32,456 bases of DNA, taken from Streptomyces sp. Ncost-T10-10d. Lineage in GTDB: Bacteria > Actinomycetota > Actinomycetes > Streptomycetales > Streptomycetaceae. The notes under the pieces were generated by a model. It was not told the origin of the DNA. It did no database searches and saw only the letters and a program-made list of their open reading frames with translations. The translations under genes were made by a program, and so were the position numbers. The stretch's first letter is position 1. Each line of letters starts with the position of its first letter. Positions 14,166-22,355 of this stretch are shown here, one piece after another. The DNA lies in NCBI RefSeq assembly GCF_900091955.1, contig NZ_FMDF01000095.1, forward strand, positions 1 through 32,456. The letters are read 5' to 3'.

Positions 14166-15698
14166 TCAGTGGGCGACGACCGGGATCTTGAACTCGTCCT
14201 CGACACCGTCGGCGTCGCCCGAACCGGAGGTTCCGGTCACCGCGGTCGCCGAGGGACGCCCGGCGTTGATGAAGGTCACCGCGATCGCCGAGGCCACCAC
14301 CAGGATGCCGACGGCCCACCAGATCGCACCGGTGAAACCGTGCACCATCGACTGGAGCTTCAGCAGCTCCGGGTCGGTGGCGCCGAGTGCGGCGTGCGAG
14401 GTGGCGTACGCCGTCGCGGCCGACGCGGCAATGGTGTTCAGCAGCGCCGTACCGATCGCACCGCCCACCTGCTGCGAGGTGTTGACCATCGCGGAGGCGA
14501 CACCCGAGTCCCTCGGCTCGACACCGTGCGTGGCCAGCGACATGGCCGGCATGAACGCCGTACCCATACCGAGCCCCAGCAGGAGCTGTGCGGGCAGGAT
14601 GAGCGTGGCGTAGGAGGAGCCGATCTCCAGCTGCGTCAGCAGCAGCATGCCGACGGCGGCGGTCAGGAAGCCGGGGCCCATGAGCTTGCGCGCCGGAACC
14701 CGGATCATCAGCCGGGCACCGATCTGCGTCGAGCCGGTGATCATGCCCGCGATCATCGGGAGGAAGGCGAAGCCCGTCCTGATCGGCGAGTAGCCCTTCA
14801 CGACCTGCAGGTAGTACGTCAGGAAGAGGAACAGCCCGAACATCGCGATGATGGCCAGACCCAGCGAGAGGTAGACACCACCGCGGTTGCGGTCCAGCAC
14901 GACGCGCAGCGGCAGCAGCGGCGACTTGACCCGGGCCTCGGTCAGGACGAACGCCAGGAGCAGCAGACCGGACGCGACGAACATGCCGATGGTCAGCGCG
15001 TCCGACCAGCCGGCGGACTCGGCGCGGGTGAATCCGTACACCAGAGAGACCAGACCCAGCGCGGACAGGACGACGCCCGGGATGTCGAGCGACGAGCGGT
15101 TACGGCTGCCGGCCGGCTCACGGATCACGAAGTACGCGCCCGCGGCCGCGACGACCGCGAACGGGATGTTGACGAAGAACGTCCAGCGCCAGTTCAGCGC
15201 CTGGGTGAGGAAGCCACCGAGGATCAGGCCGACGGCGCCACCGCCACCGGCGATCGCACCGTAGATACCGAACGCCTTGGCGCGCTCCTTGGCATCGGTG
15301 AACATCACGGCGAGCAGCGACAGGGCCGCAGGGGCGAGCAGCGCGCCGAAGACACCCTGGAGCGCGCGCGAACCGAAGAGCATGCCCTGGTTCTGCGCCG
15401 CACCGCCGAGCGCGGAGGCCAGCGCGAAGCCGATCAGGCCGACGACAAAGGTCCGCTTACGGCCCCAGAGGTCGGCGATCCGGCCCCCGAAGAGCAGCAG
15501 GCCGCCGAAGGCGAGGGCGTAGGCCGTGATGACCCATTGCTTGTTGGCATCGGAAATGCCCAGGGCCGTCTGGGCGTGCGGGAGCGCAATGTTCACGATC
15601 GTGGCATCGAGCACGACCATCAGTTGCGCAAGGGCGATGAACGCCAGCGCTCTCCAGCGACTGGGGTCCGGGAGTCGGAGATCAGCTGTTTTTGACAT
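14166..15698 (-). CDS. MFS drug efflux transporter, DHA2 family (second)
   Basis: This is a 510-residue exporter with 14 predicted helices. It carries the DHA2 signature LMVVLDATIVNIALPHAQTAL in helix 1, the loop motif GGRIADLWGRKRTFV, and the helix-5 region AIAGGGGAVGLILGG. The later segment GVASAMVNTSQQVGGAIGTALLNT is typical of EmrB-like pumps. The ATG at 15698 has AGGTGG upstream; a GTG four codons earlier lacks one. It lies 212 bp downstream of a TetR gene on the same strand, so it is probably the regulated pump. It shares family but not close sequence with the pump at 6966-8537, for example in its helix-1 motif and C-terminal tail. Confidence 0.93.
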   Translation of the reverse strand: MSKTADLRLPDPSRWRALAFIALAQLMVVLDATIVNIALPHAQTALGISDANKQWVITAYALAFGGLLLFGGRIADLWGRKRTFVVGLIGFALASALGGAAQNQGMLFGSRALQGVFGALLAPAALSLLAVMFTDAKERAKAFGIYGAIAGGGGAVGLILGGFLTQALNWRWTFFVNIPFAVVAAAGAYFVIREPAGSRNRSSLDIPGVVLSALGLVSLVYGFTRAESAGWSDALTIGMFVASGLLLLAFVLTEARVKSPLLPLRVVLDRNRGGVYLSLGLAIIAMFGLFLFLTYYLQVVKGYSPIRTGFAFLPMIAGMITGSTQIGARLMIRVPARKLMGPGFLTAAVGMLLLTQLEIGSSYATLILPAQLLLGLGMGTAFMPAMSLATHGVEPRDSGVASAMVNTSQQVGGAIGTALLNTIAASAATAYATSHAALGATDPELLKLQSMVHGFTGAIWWAVGILVVASAIAVTFINAGRPSATAVTGTSGSGDADGVEDEFKIPVVAH

Positions 15699-15800
15699 GG
15701 AGGTATCCACCTAAGGACGCGCGTGGGCGCGCGAAGTCATGAACCGAGAAGTCGGTGAACGGGCAGTCGGTCGAGGACGGTCGGCGAGACGACCATCGGT

Positions 15801-15842
15801 GAAAGGGAGCGCGGTGAAGTCGGCGAAAGAGAGCGCGGTGAA
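15801..15842. repeat. 18-bp direct repeat between tetR and its pump
   Basis: gaaagggagcgcggtgaa (15801-15818) recurs as gaaagagagcgcggtgaa (15825-15842), one mismatch at a 24-bp period. It lies in the 212-bp gap ahead of the pump gene. The rest of the gap is purine-rich and repetitive but not coding. Confidence 0.8.
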
Positions 15843-15910
15843 AGGGAAGGGATGGTCAAGGCGTGGCGGGCGCGCCACCGGGCACCCGGCTCAGGGGCCC
15901 GGTGCGGGCG

Positions 15911-16651
15911 TCATGGCCGGCGCCGCAGATCCTCCAAGGTCGCAGCCGTTCCGGGCAGTTGGGACCGGGCCGGAGCCTCCAGCCCGTCCAGGAACAGCTG
16001 TAGATGACGGTGGGTGAACCGGTCGATGTCCAGGCATCCGGTGCCGGGCAGTGGCCGGGTGAGCTGGGAGAGGGCGACCAGCACGTCACCGACGGCGATG
16101 TCGGTACGCAGGCGCCCCGCGGACATGGCGCGCGCCACGAGCCCTTCGACGGCCTCTTCGAGGCGCCGACGCTCGGCGAGCAATTCGGGATGGTCCTTGT
16201 CGAAGCCGCCGGACAGCATCGGGCACAGCGCCCCGATCCGTTCGTCGGCCGCCGCGTGCACGAAGCGGCTGAGCGCGGCGAAGGGATCGGCCTCTTCGGC
16301 CGTCGCCTCCTCCGCACGGTCGGTGGTGCGGGAGGTGACCGAGAGCACGACCTCGTGCGTCAGCGCGGCCCGGTCGGGGAAGTTCCGGTAGAGCGTGGCG
16401 TTGCCGACGCCGGCGCGGCGGGCGACCTCGTCGAGCGGCACATCCGGCCCGAACTCGACGAACATCTCGCGTGCGGCCGTCACGATCCGCTCCCGGTTGC
16501 GCAGCGCGTCGGCCCGTGGACGGGTCGTCCGGGGCTGCACTGCTCCCGTGGCGGTGCGGGTGACGGTATCCACGACGACTACCCCTGCCTTCCGGCTCTT
16601 TTGGCCCTCACGACGACGCTGTTGGTCATTGCGACACTCTTCGTTCTTCAT
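15911..16651 (-). CDS. TetR family transcriptional regulator
   Basis: The protein has a TetR_N helix-turn-helix: RIVTAAREMFVEFGPDVPLDEVARRAGVGNATLYRNFPDRAALTHEVV, where GVGNATLYRNF is the recognition helix. The C-terminal ligand domain ends near LQLFLDGLEAPARSQLPG. The ATG at 16651 (246 residues) is preceded by GAAGGGGG. Its first 30 residues are a charged tail, so a GTG about 40 codons later (the VDTVTRTATG start) is a realistic alternative. The DHA2 pump follows on the same strand. Two matching inverted repeats (16666-16692 and 16707-16733) lie just upstream of the start, which suggests autorepression and drug-responsive control of the pump. Confidence 0.92.
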   Translation of the reverse strand: MKNEECRNDQQRRREGQKSRKAGVVVVDTVTRTATGAVQPRTTRPRADALRNRERIVTAAREMFVEFGPDVPLDEVARRAGVGNATLYRNFPDRAALTHEVVLSVTSRTTDRAEEATAEEADPFAALSRFVHAAADERIGALCPMLSGGFDKDHPELLAERRRLEEAVEGLVARAMSAGRLRTDIAVGDVLVALSQLTRPLPGTGCLDIDRFTHRHLQLFLDGLEAPARSQLPGTAATLEDLRRRP

Positions 16652-16665
16652 GGTGCCCCCTTCCC

Positions 16666-16692
16666 GTAACCGGGGACCACCTCCCCGCTTAC
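16666..16692. promoter_or_regulatory. TetR operator candidate, site 1
   Basis: gtaaccgggga (16666-16676), 5-bp spacer, tccccgcttac (16682-16692): an inverted repeat with one mismatch in 11. It sits 14 bp upstream of the tetR start codon. A second site with the same core and spacing lies 41 bp away. Confidence 0.7.
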
Positions 16693-16706
16693 GCGAGGAC
16701 ACAGGT

Positions 16707-16733
16707 TCAAACGGGGAAAGGATCCCCGGTTAT
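16707..16733. promoter_or_regulatory. TetR operator candidate, site 2
   Basis: tcaaacgggga (16707-16717), 5-bp spacer, tccccggttat (16723-16733). The GGGGA-N5-TCCCC core equals that of site 1 and the right arm matches the site 1 consensus closely. The centre-to-centre distance of 41 bp is about four helical turns. Confidence 0.65.
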
Positions 16734-16840
16734 TTCCCACCACAATGTGACCTGACCCACACCCCCGGGACGGGAAAACCAACCGATCGGCGCACCCAAC
16801 GAGCGGTGCCGCACCACCCGTCACAGGCTGATCCGCAGAG

Positions 16841-16864
16841 GGCAGCCGGGGTCGGCCGGCTGCC
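16841..16864 (+). other. Hairpin in the leader of the metalloprotease gene
   Basis: ggcagccgg (16841-16849) and ccggctgcc (16856-16864) are perfect 9-base arms with a 6-base loop, ending 20 bp before the start codon. It could be an RNA leader structure or the remains of a terminator. No riboswitch family is recognised. Confidence 0.5.
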
Positions 16865-16884
16865 GCGGACCCCGAGGCGCCTAT

Positions 16885-18162
16885 ATGCAGAAGACCCGCC
16901 ACCGGATACGCAGGCACCGCCACCCGATCGCTCTCGGCTCGGCAACGGCCCTGGTCATTGCCGCAACGACCACGGCCAGCAGCAATCTCCCGCCACCCAG
17001 CCGGGCCTCGGCCGGCCCGACTGCCGCCGCCCGTTCGGCGGGGATCGCCCCGTGCCGGATACCGGTGACCATGGGCGTACAGATGTCGGAAGGCATACCG
17101 ACCCCGACGGGCTACGCGCGCTCCACGGGCAGGATTCACGCCCTCAACCTGATGATCGACTTCCCGGACGCGCCGGGCCCCGAGCCGGCGATGGACCGGT
17201 ACGCCGAATTCTTCCCGCAGACCACCAAGTGGTTCCGGACCGGTTCGTACGGGCGACTCACCTACATCCCCGACGCGCCCGTGAAGTCCTGGCTGCGGAT
17301 GCCACTGCCGTTCTCGGAGTACGGGATAGACCGCGGATCACCGTACGAGCCGGGCTACCACCGCCTCGCCGAGGACATAGTCGCCGCAGCCGACCCGAGG
17401 GTCGACTTCAGCGCGTACGACCTGGTCAACATCCTGGTCACCCCGAACGCCGGGCCCTCCGCCCTGGACACCGTCCTGTCCGTGACGTTCTCCGGCAATG
17501 ACGACGCCCCGCACGCGGACGGCGTCCCGCTCACCAACGCGTCCTTCATCTACAGCCGTCAGGACGACGGCTCCGGGTCGTACGCACAGACCGGATACCG
17601 CGTCCTGCCGCACGAGAACGGCCATATCTTCGGCCTTCCCGACCTCTACACACTGGAGGGCGGCGGCTCGGTAGGGCACTGGGACATCATGTCCGAGGAC
17701 TGGGGGGTCAACAACGATCTGCTGGGCTGGCACAAGTGGAAGCTCGGCTGGCTGGACAACAAGCAGATCAGCTGCGCCTCCAAGCCCGGCACCAGCGACC
17801 ATGTCCTGGAACCGCTGGCCACCAAGGGCGGCACCAAGCTGGCGTTCATACCGCTGAGCAGTGGGTCCGGCTACGCGGTCGAGGTACGGACCCGAGCGGG
17901 CAACGACCAGGCGGTCTGCCGGCCCGGCGTGCTGATCTACAAGGTGAGCTCGGACGTCGACACCGGCCAGGGACCGGTGTCCGTGGAGGACAGCACCAAG
18001 GACAGCAACGGCTGCACCCGACTGCCCAATGTGCACGCCGAGCTCTCCGACGCCCCCTACGAGCCGGGCGAGACCTTCACCGACCGGGCCGGCGGGATAC
18101 GCATATCCGTGATCGGCAAAGACGAGAAGGGGAACTACCGCGTCCGGATCACTCGCCCCTGA
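16885..18162 (+). CDS. Secreted M6-type metalloprotease
   Basis: This is a 425-residue zinc protease of the M6 (immune inhibitor A-like) type. The zinc motif is HENGHIFGLPDLY: His243, Glu244, His247 and Asp253. A Met-turn candidate follows in HWDIMSEDW (Met269). The N terminus has a basic stretch (KTRHRIRRHRH) and a hydrophobic segment ALGSATALVIAATTTASS typical of a Sec signal peptide, so the enzyme is exported. GTGRIHALNLMIDFPD-like and YGIDRGS strands match M6 N-terminal regions. Four Cys residues after export could form disulfides. The ATG at 16885 has GAGG 7 nt upstream. It converges with the AMP ligase gene at 18243. Its stop lies inside the first copy of a 23-bp repeat. Confidence 0.9.
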   Translation: MQKTRHRIRRHRHPIALGSATALVIAATTTASSNLPPPSRASAGPTAAARSAGIAPCRIPVTMGVQMSEGIPTPTGYARSTGRIHALNLMIDFPDAPGPEPAMDRYAEFFPQTTKWFRTGSYGRLTYIPDAPVKSWLRMPLPFSEYGIDRGSPYEPGYHRLAEDIVAAADPRVDFSAYDLVNILVTPNAGPSALDTVLSVTFSGNDDAPHADGVPLTNASFIYSRQDDGSGSYAQTGYRVLPHENGHIFGLPDLYTLEGGGSVGHWDIMSEDWGVNNDLLGWHKWKLGWLDNKQISCASKPGTSDHVLEPLATKGGTKLAFIPLSSGSGYAVEVRTRAGNDQAVCRPGVLIYKVSSDVDTGQGPVSVEDSTKDSNGCTRLPNVHAELSDAPYEPGETFTDRAGGIRISVIGKDEKGNYRVRITRP

Positions 18163-18263
18163 CCACAAGGATCACTCGCCCCGACCGCCCGTGATCACTC
18201 TCTCTCCCGCCCACCGGTGCCCATTCATCCGACCGCCCGCGATCACTCGCCCCCGACCGCCCG
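18147..18263. repeat. 23-bp GATCACTCGCCCC repeats at a gene-end junction
   Basis: The motif gatcactcgcccc starts at 18147, 18170 and 18241, with a diverged copy (gatcactctct) at 18193. The first three are spaced exactly 23 bp, so it is a decayed tandem repeat. The first copy holds the metalloprotease stop and the last holds the stop of the convergent AMP ligase gene. Confidence 0.75.
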
Positions 18264-20015
18264 CCGCACCTCCGCCTCGACAGGCCCGCGCAACTCCCGC
18301 TTGAGGATCTTCCCGGTCGGATTCCGGGGCAGCGCTTCGTCGCGTACCAGCACATGGGCCGGGACCTTGAACGCGGCCAGACTCCGCCCGACGTGCTCCC
18401 GCAACTCCTCGACCGTGACCGTGGCACCGGCCCGCAGCCGGACGACGGCGGCGACCTCCTCGCCCAGGACCGGGTGCGCCACCCCCAGCACCGCGGCGTC
18501 CTCGACATCCGGGTGGTCGTGCAGCGCCGCCTCGACCTCCACGCAGTACACGTTCTCCCCGCCGCGGATCACCATGTCCTTGATCCGGTCGACGACACTG
18601 ACCCGCCCCTCGTGCACCACTGCGAGATCACCGGTCCGGAACCAGCCGTCGGTGAACGCCTGCGCGGTCGCCGCCTCGTCGCGCCAGTAGCCGCGGACCA
18701 GGGACTGGCCACGCAACCACAGCTCACCGACCTCGCCCTCGGGCAGCGCCTCGCCCGCAGGACCGGCGATCCGCACCTCGGTGGTGGGCGTCGGACGGCC
18801 GACGCTGCCGGGGTGGAGCCGGTATTCGGCGCCGAAGTTCGCCAGGACACCACCGCTGGTCTCGGTCAGGCCGTAGCCGTTGCGCGGCTCGATCCGGTCG
18901 CCGTGGCGGGCGGTCAGCTGCGCGACGAGGTCGGGCGGGGCGGCGGCCCCGCCGGTGTTCAGCATCTGGAGGCTCTCCAGGCCGTCGCCCGCGCGCTCGG
19001 CCGCGGCGAGCAACTGGAGCGCGGTCGCCGGGACGCCCGCGTAGTGCGTGACGCGGTGCTCGCGGATCAGCCGCAGCGCCTCCTCGGCATCCCATTTCCG
19101 CATCAGGACGAGCGTGCCGCCCGCCGCCATGGCCGCGTAGAAACCGGTGAACGCGGCGACATGGAAGAACGGGAACGTCAGCAGCGACACCGGGGCGGGC
19201 CCCTGCCCCGGGATGATCCCGCGCCCGAGCATGGAGGCGGCCGCGTGGTACCGCGGGTTGAGTGCGGCTCCCACCTGGGCGAGATGCGTGGCGACCGCGC
19301 CCTTGGGCCGACCGGTCGTGCCGGAGGTGTAGATGATCGTCGCGTCGTCCTCGGGCCGGATCTCCACCTCGGGGGGCGCGGCGAGCGGATCGGGTGCGGG
19401 CAGGTCCTCGTACCGCTCGACGCCGTCCGGAACCGCCCCCTCCTCGTGGAAGACGACCACGCGCGCCCCGTTCTTCGCCGCCCACCCGGCGACCCTGGGC
19501 AGCCGCTCGCCGTCCACCAGGAGCACCCTCGGCCCGGAGTCGTCCAGCGCGTACGTGAACTCGTCCTCGGTCCACCAGGCATTGAGCGGTACGGCGACCA
19601 GTCCGGCCAGCTGCGCGGCCCAGAAGGCGATCTGCCACTCCGGGTGGTTACGCATCGCGACGACGGCCCGGTCACCCCGGCGGAGCCCGTACGTCCCGGT
19701 CATCCGGCACGCCAGCGCGGACGCGGCGGCGAAGAACTCGGCGTACGAGTAGCTGCGCTCCCCCGCGATCAGGAACGGCCGGTCCCCGAAGGCCCAGGTG
19801 GCCTCCACGAACTCACGGAGCGTCCTGGGGCCGTCCGCGTACACGAGCGAGCCCGCATGGACCCCGTCCTCCACCCGCACCACGGCGAACGGCGCTCCGG
19901 GACCGGTGAGCGCGGCTTCGATACGGGCGACGGCCTCCGAGGCGGCCTCTGCGGCAGCGGGCGATGCCTGGGCGTCCGGGTGGGGGGTGGCGGGGGTCGG
20001 GTCGGTGTGCGGCAC
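18243..20015 (-). CDS. Acyl-CoA synthetase-like AMP-dependent ligase
   Basis: This 590-residue ANL-superfamily enzyme would activate a carboxylic acid with ATP and usually joins it to CoA. The P-loop-like motif is YTSGTTGRPKG (229-239). Further motifs are NGYGLTETSGG, the hinge region WFRTGDLAVVHEGRVSVVDRIKDMVIRGGENVYCVEVE, and the catalytic Lys region NPTGKILKREL near the C terminus. The GTG at 20015 is chosen because AGAGAGG lies about 6 nt upstream; the longer open frame adds 52 poorly conserved residues. A TetR-type palindrome overlaps the leader. The first 40 residues are a Pro/Ala-rich tail. Medium- or long-chain acid substrates are likely but not certain. Confidence 0.92.
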   Translation of the reverse strand: MPHTDPTPATPHPDAQASPAAAEAASEAVARIEAALTGPGAPFAVVRVEDGVHAGSLVYADGPRTLREFVEATWAFGDRPFLIAGERSYSYAEFFAAASALACRMTGTYGLRRGDRAVVAMRNHPEWQIAFWAAQLAGLVAVPLNAWWTEDEFTYALDDSGPRVLLVDGERLPRVAGWAAKNGARVVVFHEEGAVPDGVERYEDLPAPDPLAAPPEVEIRPEDDATIIYTSGTTGRPKGAVATHLAQVGAALNPRYHAAASMLGRGIIPGQGPAPVSLLTFPFFHVAAFTGFYAAMAAGGTLVLMRKWDAEEALRLIREHRVTHYAGVPATALQLLAAAERAGDGLESLQMLNTGGAAAPPDLVAQLTARHGDRIEPRNGYGLTETSGGVLANFGAEYRLHPGSVGRPTPTTEVRIAGPAGEALPEGEVGELWLRGQSLVRGYWRDEAATAQAFTDGWFRTGDLAVVHEGRVSVVDRIKDMVIRGGENVYCVEVEAALHDHPDVEDAAVLGVAHPVLGEEVAAVVRLRAGATVTVEELREHVGRSLAAFKVPAHVLVRDEALPRNPTGKILKRELRGPVEAEVRRAVGGE

Positions 20016-20026
20016 GAACGACCTCT

Positions 20027-20042
20027 CTAAGCGCTTGCTCAG
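20027..20042. promoter_or_regulatory. TetR-type operator candidate upstream of the AMP ligase
   Basis: ctaagcgcttgctcag contains the 8-bp palindrome AAGCGCTT and resembles sites (AGCAAGCGCTT type) of actinobacterial TetR regulators of fatty-acid genes. It lies 11 bp upstream of the start codon. The cognate regulator is not in the window. Confidence 0.5.
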
Positions 20043-20283
20043 TACATTCGCGACGGTATGCCCGCCCCCTCCTCTCGTCAAGACAACCGTCCGGCCCTTG
20101 CCTCCCCCCGACCGAGAACCCGCCCGACGAGGTTCAAACGGAATCATCCGGACGAGGCGCGAGGGCGCCACGGGAGGTGACCGGGAAAGCCACTGACGAA
20201 GCCTTCGGCCGGCACTCCCTGCCAGGCATCAGCCGGCCCGACGTGAGCCCTGCCCGCCCGTCACAGCAAAGACCGTTGTAGTA
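20043..20283. other. Gene-free stretch between the AMP ligase and amidase genes
   Basis: No coding frame with a ribosome site or recognisable protein is seen here. A weak inverted repeat, ggccggc (20207-20213) and gccggcc (20232-20238), could be the terminator of the amidase gene, which ends at 20284. Confidence 0.5.
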
Positions 20284-21969
20284 CTAGGACCGGCCGGGCA
20301 GGGTGGGGAGGTAGGCGGGAGCCTTGCGGACCGGGGTGGCCCTCTCGAAGGCGTACGCGTAACTGAGCAGGTTCGCGTCGCTGTAGCGCGTTCCGAGGAA
20401 AGAGACGCCCAGCGGCAGCGTGTCCCGTGCGTAGCCGGCGGGCACGGTGATGTGGGGGTAGCCGGCCACTGCGGAGTTGCGGGTGGAGCTTTCGAAGGGG
20501 GTGGGGTCGAGCGCTTCGACGGGAGGAGCGGGGATGCCGGTGGGGGTGACGATGGCATCGAGCCGGTGGTCGGCGAGAACGCCGTCGATGGCCTGACGGG
20601 CCTGACGAGTCGCGGCGCTGCGGTGCTGACGGTAGGCCGGGGCGTTGACGTCTCCGTCGGTCTTGTCGGCCATCTCGAAGAGTTCCTGGCCGAACTTCGG
20701 CATCTCGACGGTGGAGTTCCGCTTGTTGAACGCGATGAGTTCGGTGAGGTTCTTGGGGTGGGGACCTGGGGTGGCGGCCAGGTAGGCGTTGAGGTCGTGC
20801 TTGAACTCGGTCAGCACGGCGGGAAGCATGTCCTTCTGGATCATGTCTTTGGAGTCGGCCACGTCCGCGCCCTCGACGACGGTTGCGCCGAGCGCTCGGA
20901 GCCGCTGGACAGCCGCGTCGAAGGCACGGTCCACGTCCGGGTCGATGCCGATGTGTCCCTTGCGCCACACTCCGATGCGCTTGCCGCGCAGGGCGTTCGG
21001 GTCGAGCACCTCGCGGTAGTCGGAGGGGAGGGCGGTGTCGGCGTCGGAGGTAGCCGAGTCGGCGGTGTCCGATCCGTGGATGGCCCAGAGCGCCAGGGCG
21101 GCGTCCGTCGTGTTGCGGGCGATCGGGCCGGCGGTGTCGTGGCGGCTGGTGATAGGGATCATGCCGCTGCGGCTGACCATGCCGAGGGTGGGCTTGATGC
21201 CGACGGTGGAGGTGGTGCTCGCGGGGCACACGATGGAGCCGTCGGTCTCGGAGCCGATGGTCACAGCGGCCAGGGCGGCTGCGGCGGCGACCGCGGAGCC
21301 GCTGGACGATCCGCAGGGGCTCCGGTCGAGTACGTAGGGGTTACGGGTCTGGCCGCCAGTGGCACTCCATCCGGCCGTCTGCTCGGGGGACCTGAAGTTG
21401 GCCCATTCCGACATGTTGGTCTTGCCCAGGATCACCGCACCCGCGTCGCGCAGTTTCTTTACCAGGAAGGCGTCCTGTGCCGGCTTGGAGTGCAACAGGG
21501 CCGTGGAGCCGGCGGTGGTGGGCTGGCGGTCCGCGGTGTCGATGTTGTCCTTGATGAGAACGGGGATGCCTTCCAGTGGCCCCCGCACTTCACCGGTGCG
21601 GCGCAGCTCGTCGCTCTTGCGTGCAAGGTCCAGTGCGTCCGGGTTCACGGTGACGACGGCATTGAGGCGGGGGTTGAGGCGATGGATCCGGTCCAGGTAT
21701 GCCTGGGTCAGTTCTTTGGACGTCAGCCGCTTGCCCTTCATGTCCTCCTGAAGTTCCAGGATCGTCGCGCGGTCCAGCCGCTCGTCCAATCTTCCGTCGC
21801 GCTTCCCGTCGTTCTTCGGAGCGTGCGAGGCTGCTCCGCCGGTCGAGGTGGCGGAAGCGGCCGGTCGCGGTTCGTCGTCCGGTGTGCAGGCCGCCAGGGG
21901 AACGAGCAGGCTGGCTGCCGATACCGCGATCGCCATGTGCCGTCGCGTGGTTCGAGTGAGCGAGCGCAT
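20284..21969 (-). CDS. Amidase signature family lipoprotein
   Basis: This 561-residue Ser-cisSer-Lys hydrolase would cleave C-N amide bonds. The catalytic residues are Lys140 (VLIKDNIDT), cis-Ser221 in CGSSSGS and nucleophile Ser245 in GSETDGSI. An N-terminal signal with lipobox SLLVPLAAC (Cys28) predicts a lipoprotein on the outer face of the membrane, followed by a 40-residue Ala/Ser/Asp linker. That location is uncommon for this family and suggests action on extracellular or cell-wall amides. The ATG at 21969 has GGAG 9 nt upstream. A -10-like TAGGCT (minus, 22028-22023) and a palindromic site at 22074-22091 lie ahead of it. The latter matches sites near the 55-aa gene and the ABC operon. 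Confidence 0.92.
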   Translation of the reverse strand: MRSLTRTTRRHMAIAVSAASLLVPLAACTPDDEPRPAASATSTGGAASHAPKNDGKRDGRLDERLDRATILELQEDMKGKRLTSKELTQAYLDRIHRLNPRLNAVVTVNPDALDLARKSDELRRTGEVRGPLEGIPVLIKDNIDTADRQPTTAGSTALLHSKPAQDAFLVKKLRDAGAVILGKTNMSEWANFRSPEQTAGWSATGGQTRNPYVLDRSPCGSSSGSAVAAAAALAAVTIGSETDGSIVCPASTTSTVGIKPTLGMVSRSGMIPITSRHDTAGPIARNTTDAALALWAIHGSDTADSATSDADTALPSDYREVLDPNALRGKRIGVWRKGHIGIDPDVDRAFDAAVQRLRALGATVVEGADVADSKDMIQKDMLPAVLTEFKHDLNAYLAATPGPHPKNLTELIAFNKRNSTVEMPKFGQELFEMADKTDGDVNAPAYRQHRSAATRQARQAIDGVLADHRLDAIVTPTGIPAPPVEALDPTPFESSTRNSAVAGYPHITVPAGYARDTLPLGVSFLGTRYSDANLLSYAYAFERATPVRKAPAYLPTLPGRS

Positions 21970-22073
21970 CAGTTGCTTCTCCGTAGAGGCGAGGGAAGGA
22001 AGGCCCTGTGTCCGTACAAAAGAGCCTATGAACGGCGTCTTTTCGGAACGACAGGGATGACTCCCCGTTCGGG

Positions 22074-22091
22074 AGTGGTGCGGACTACACC
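22074..22091. promoter_or_regulatory. Shared 18-bp operator, site C (amidase)
   Basis: agtggtgc-gg-actacacc matches the palindrome GGTGTAGC-SS-GCTACACC at 12 of 16 arm positions. It lies 45 bp upstream of the amidase -10-like TAGGCT. See site A at 22476 and site B at 24458. Confidence 0.5.
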
Positions 22092-22124
22092 TCCTGAGGG
22101 GGTGTCCGTTTTCCGCGTCACGCG

Positions 22125-22167
22125 TGAGGAGGGGGTGTCCGGCTCACTGCCGGACACCCCCTCCTCA
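22125..22167. terminator. Strong terminator, 18-bp stem
   Basis: Arms 22125-22142 and 22150-22167 are perfect 18-base complements (core gaggagggggtgtccgg) with a 7-base loop. It follows the stop of the 55-aa gene on the minus strand. A third, shortened copy of the left arm (ctcctgagggggtgtccg) lies at 22091-22108. Confidence 0.88.
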
Positions 22168-22187
22168 GGCGCTCTCGCCGCTACGGG

Positions 22188-22355
22188 TCACTTCTTGCCG
22201 CTGGTCAGCCACAGTCCCAGCGCCGATCCGACGAAGACGACGCCGGTACCGACCCCGGCCAGGAGCCTCGTGGTACCGGTGTAGTGGGCGAAGGTGCTGA
22301 CGTAGATCGCCGCCACCGTGGAGACGGAGAGCAGCAGCCAGAGCACGGGCTTCAT
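22188..22355 (-). CDS. Small membrane protein, 55 aa
   Basis: This 55-residue protein starts MKPVLWLLLSVSTVAAIYVS and ends in SGKK. It has two hydrophobic segments (about 4-20 and 33-50) joined by a short polar loop FAHYTGTTR, so it is probably a two-helix membrane protein with both ends on the same side. The ATG at 22355 has a perfect AGGAGG 8 nt upstream, and a strong terminator follows 21 bp after the stop, which makes it a convincing gene despite its size. I do not recognise the family. It sits between the amidase and the two-component genes, and a perfect copy of their shared palindrome lies 120 bp upstream. It could be a regulator or accessory of the sensor kinase or ABC exporter, but that is inference. 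Confidence 0.8.
   Translation of the reverse strand: MKPVLWLLLSVSTVAAIYVSTFAHYTGTTRLLAGVGTGVVFVGSALGLWLTSGKK

Noticed and set aside
16841..16864. Leader hairpin considered as a riboswitch
   Set aside because: It is a single simple stem with no conserved core of a known class; it is listed only as a hairpin.
20016..20171. 52-codon N-terminal extension of the AMP ligase
   Set aside because: The extension contains the TetR-type palindrome and leader sequence, while the GTG at 20015 has a good ribosome site.
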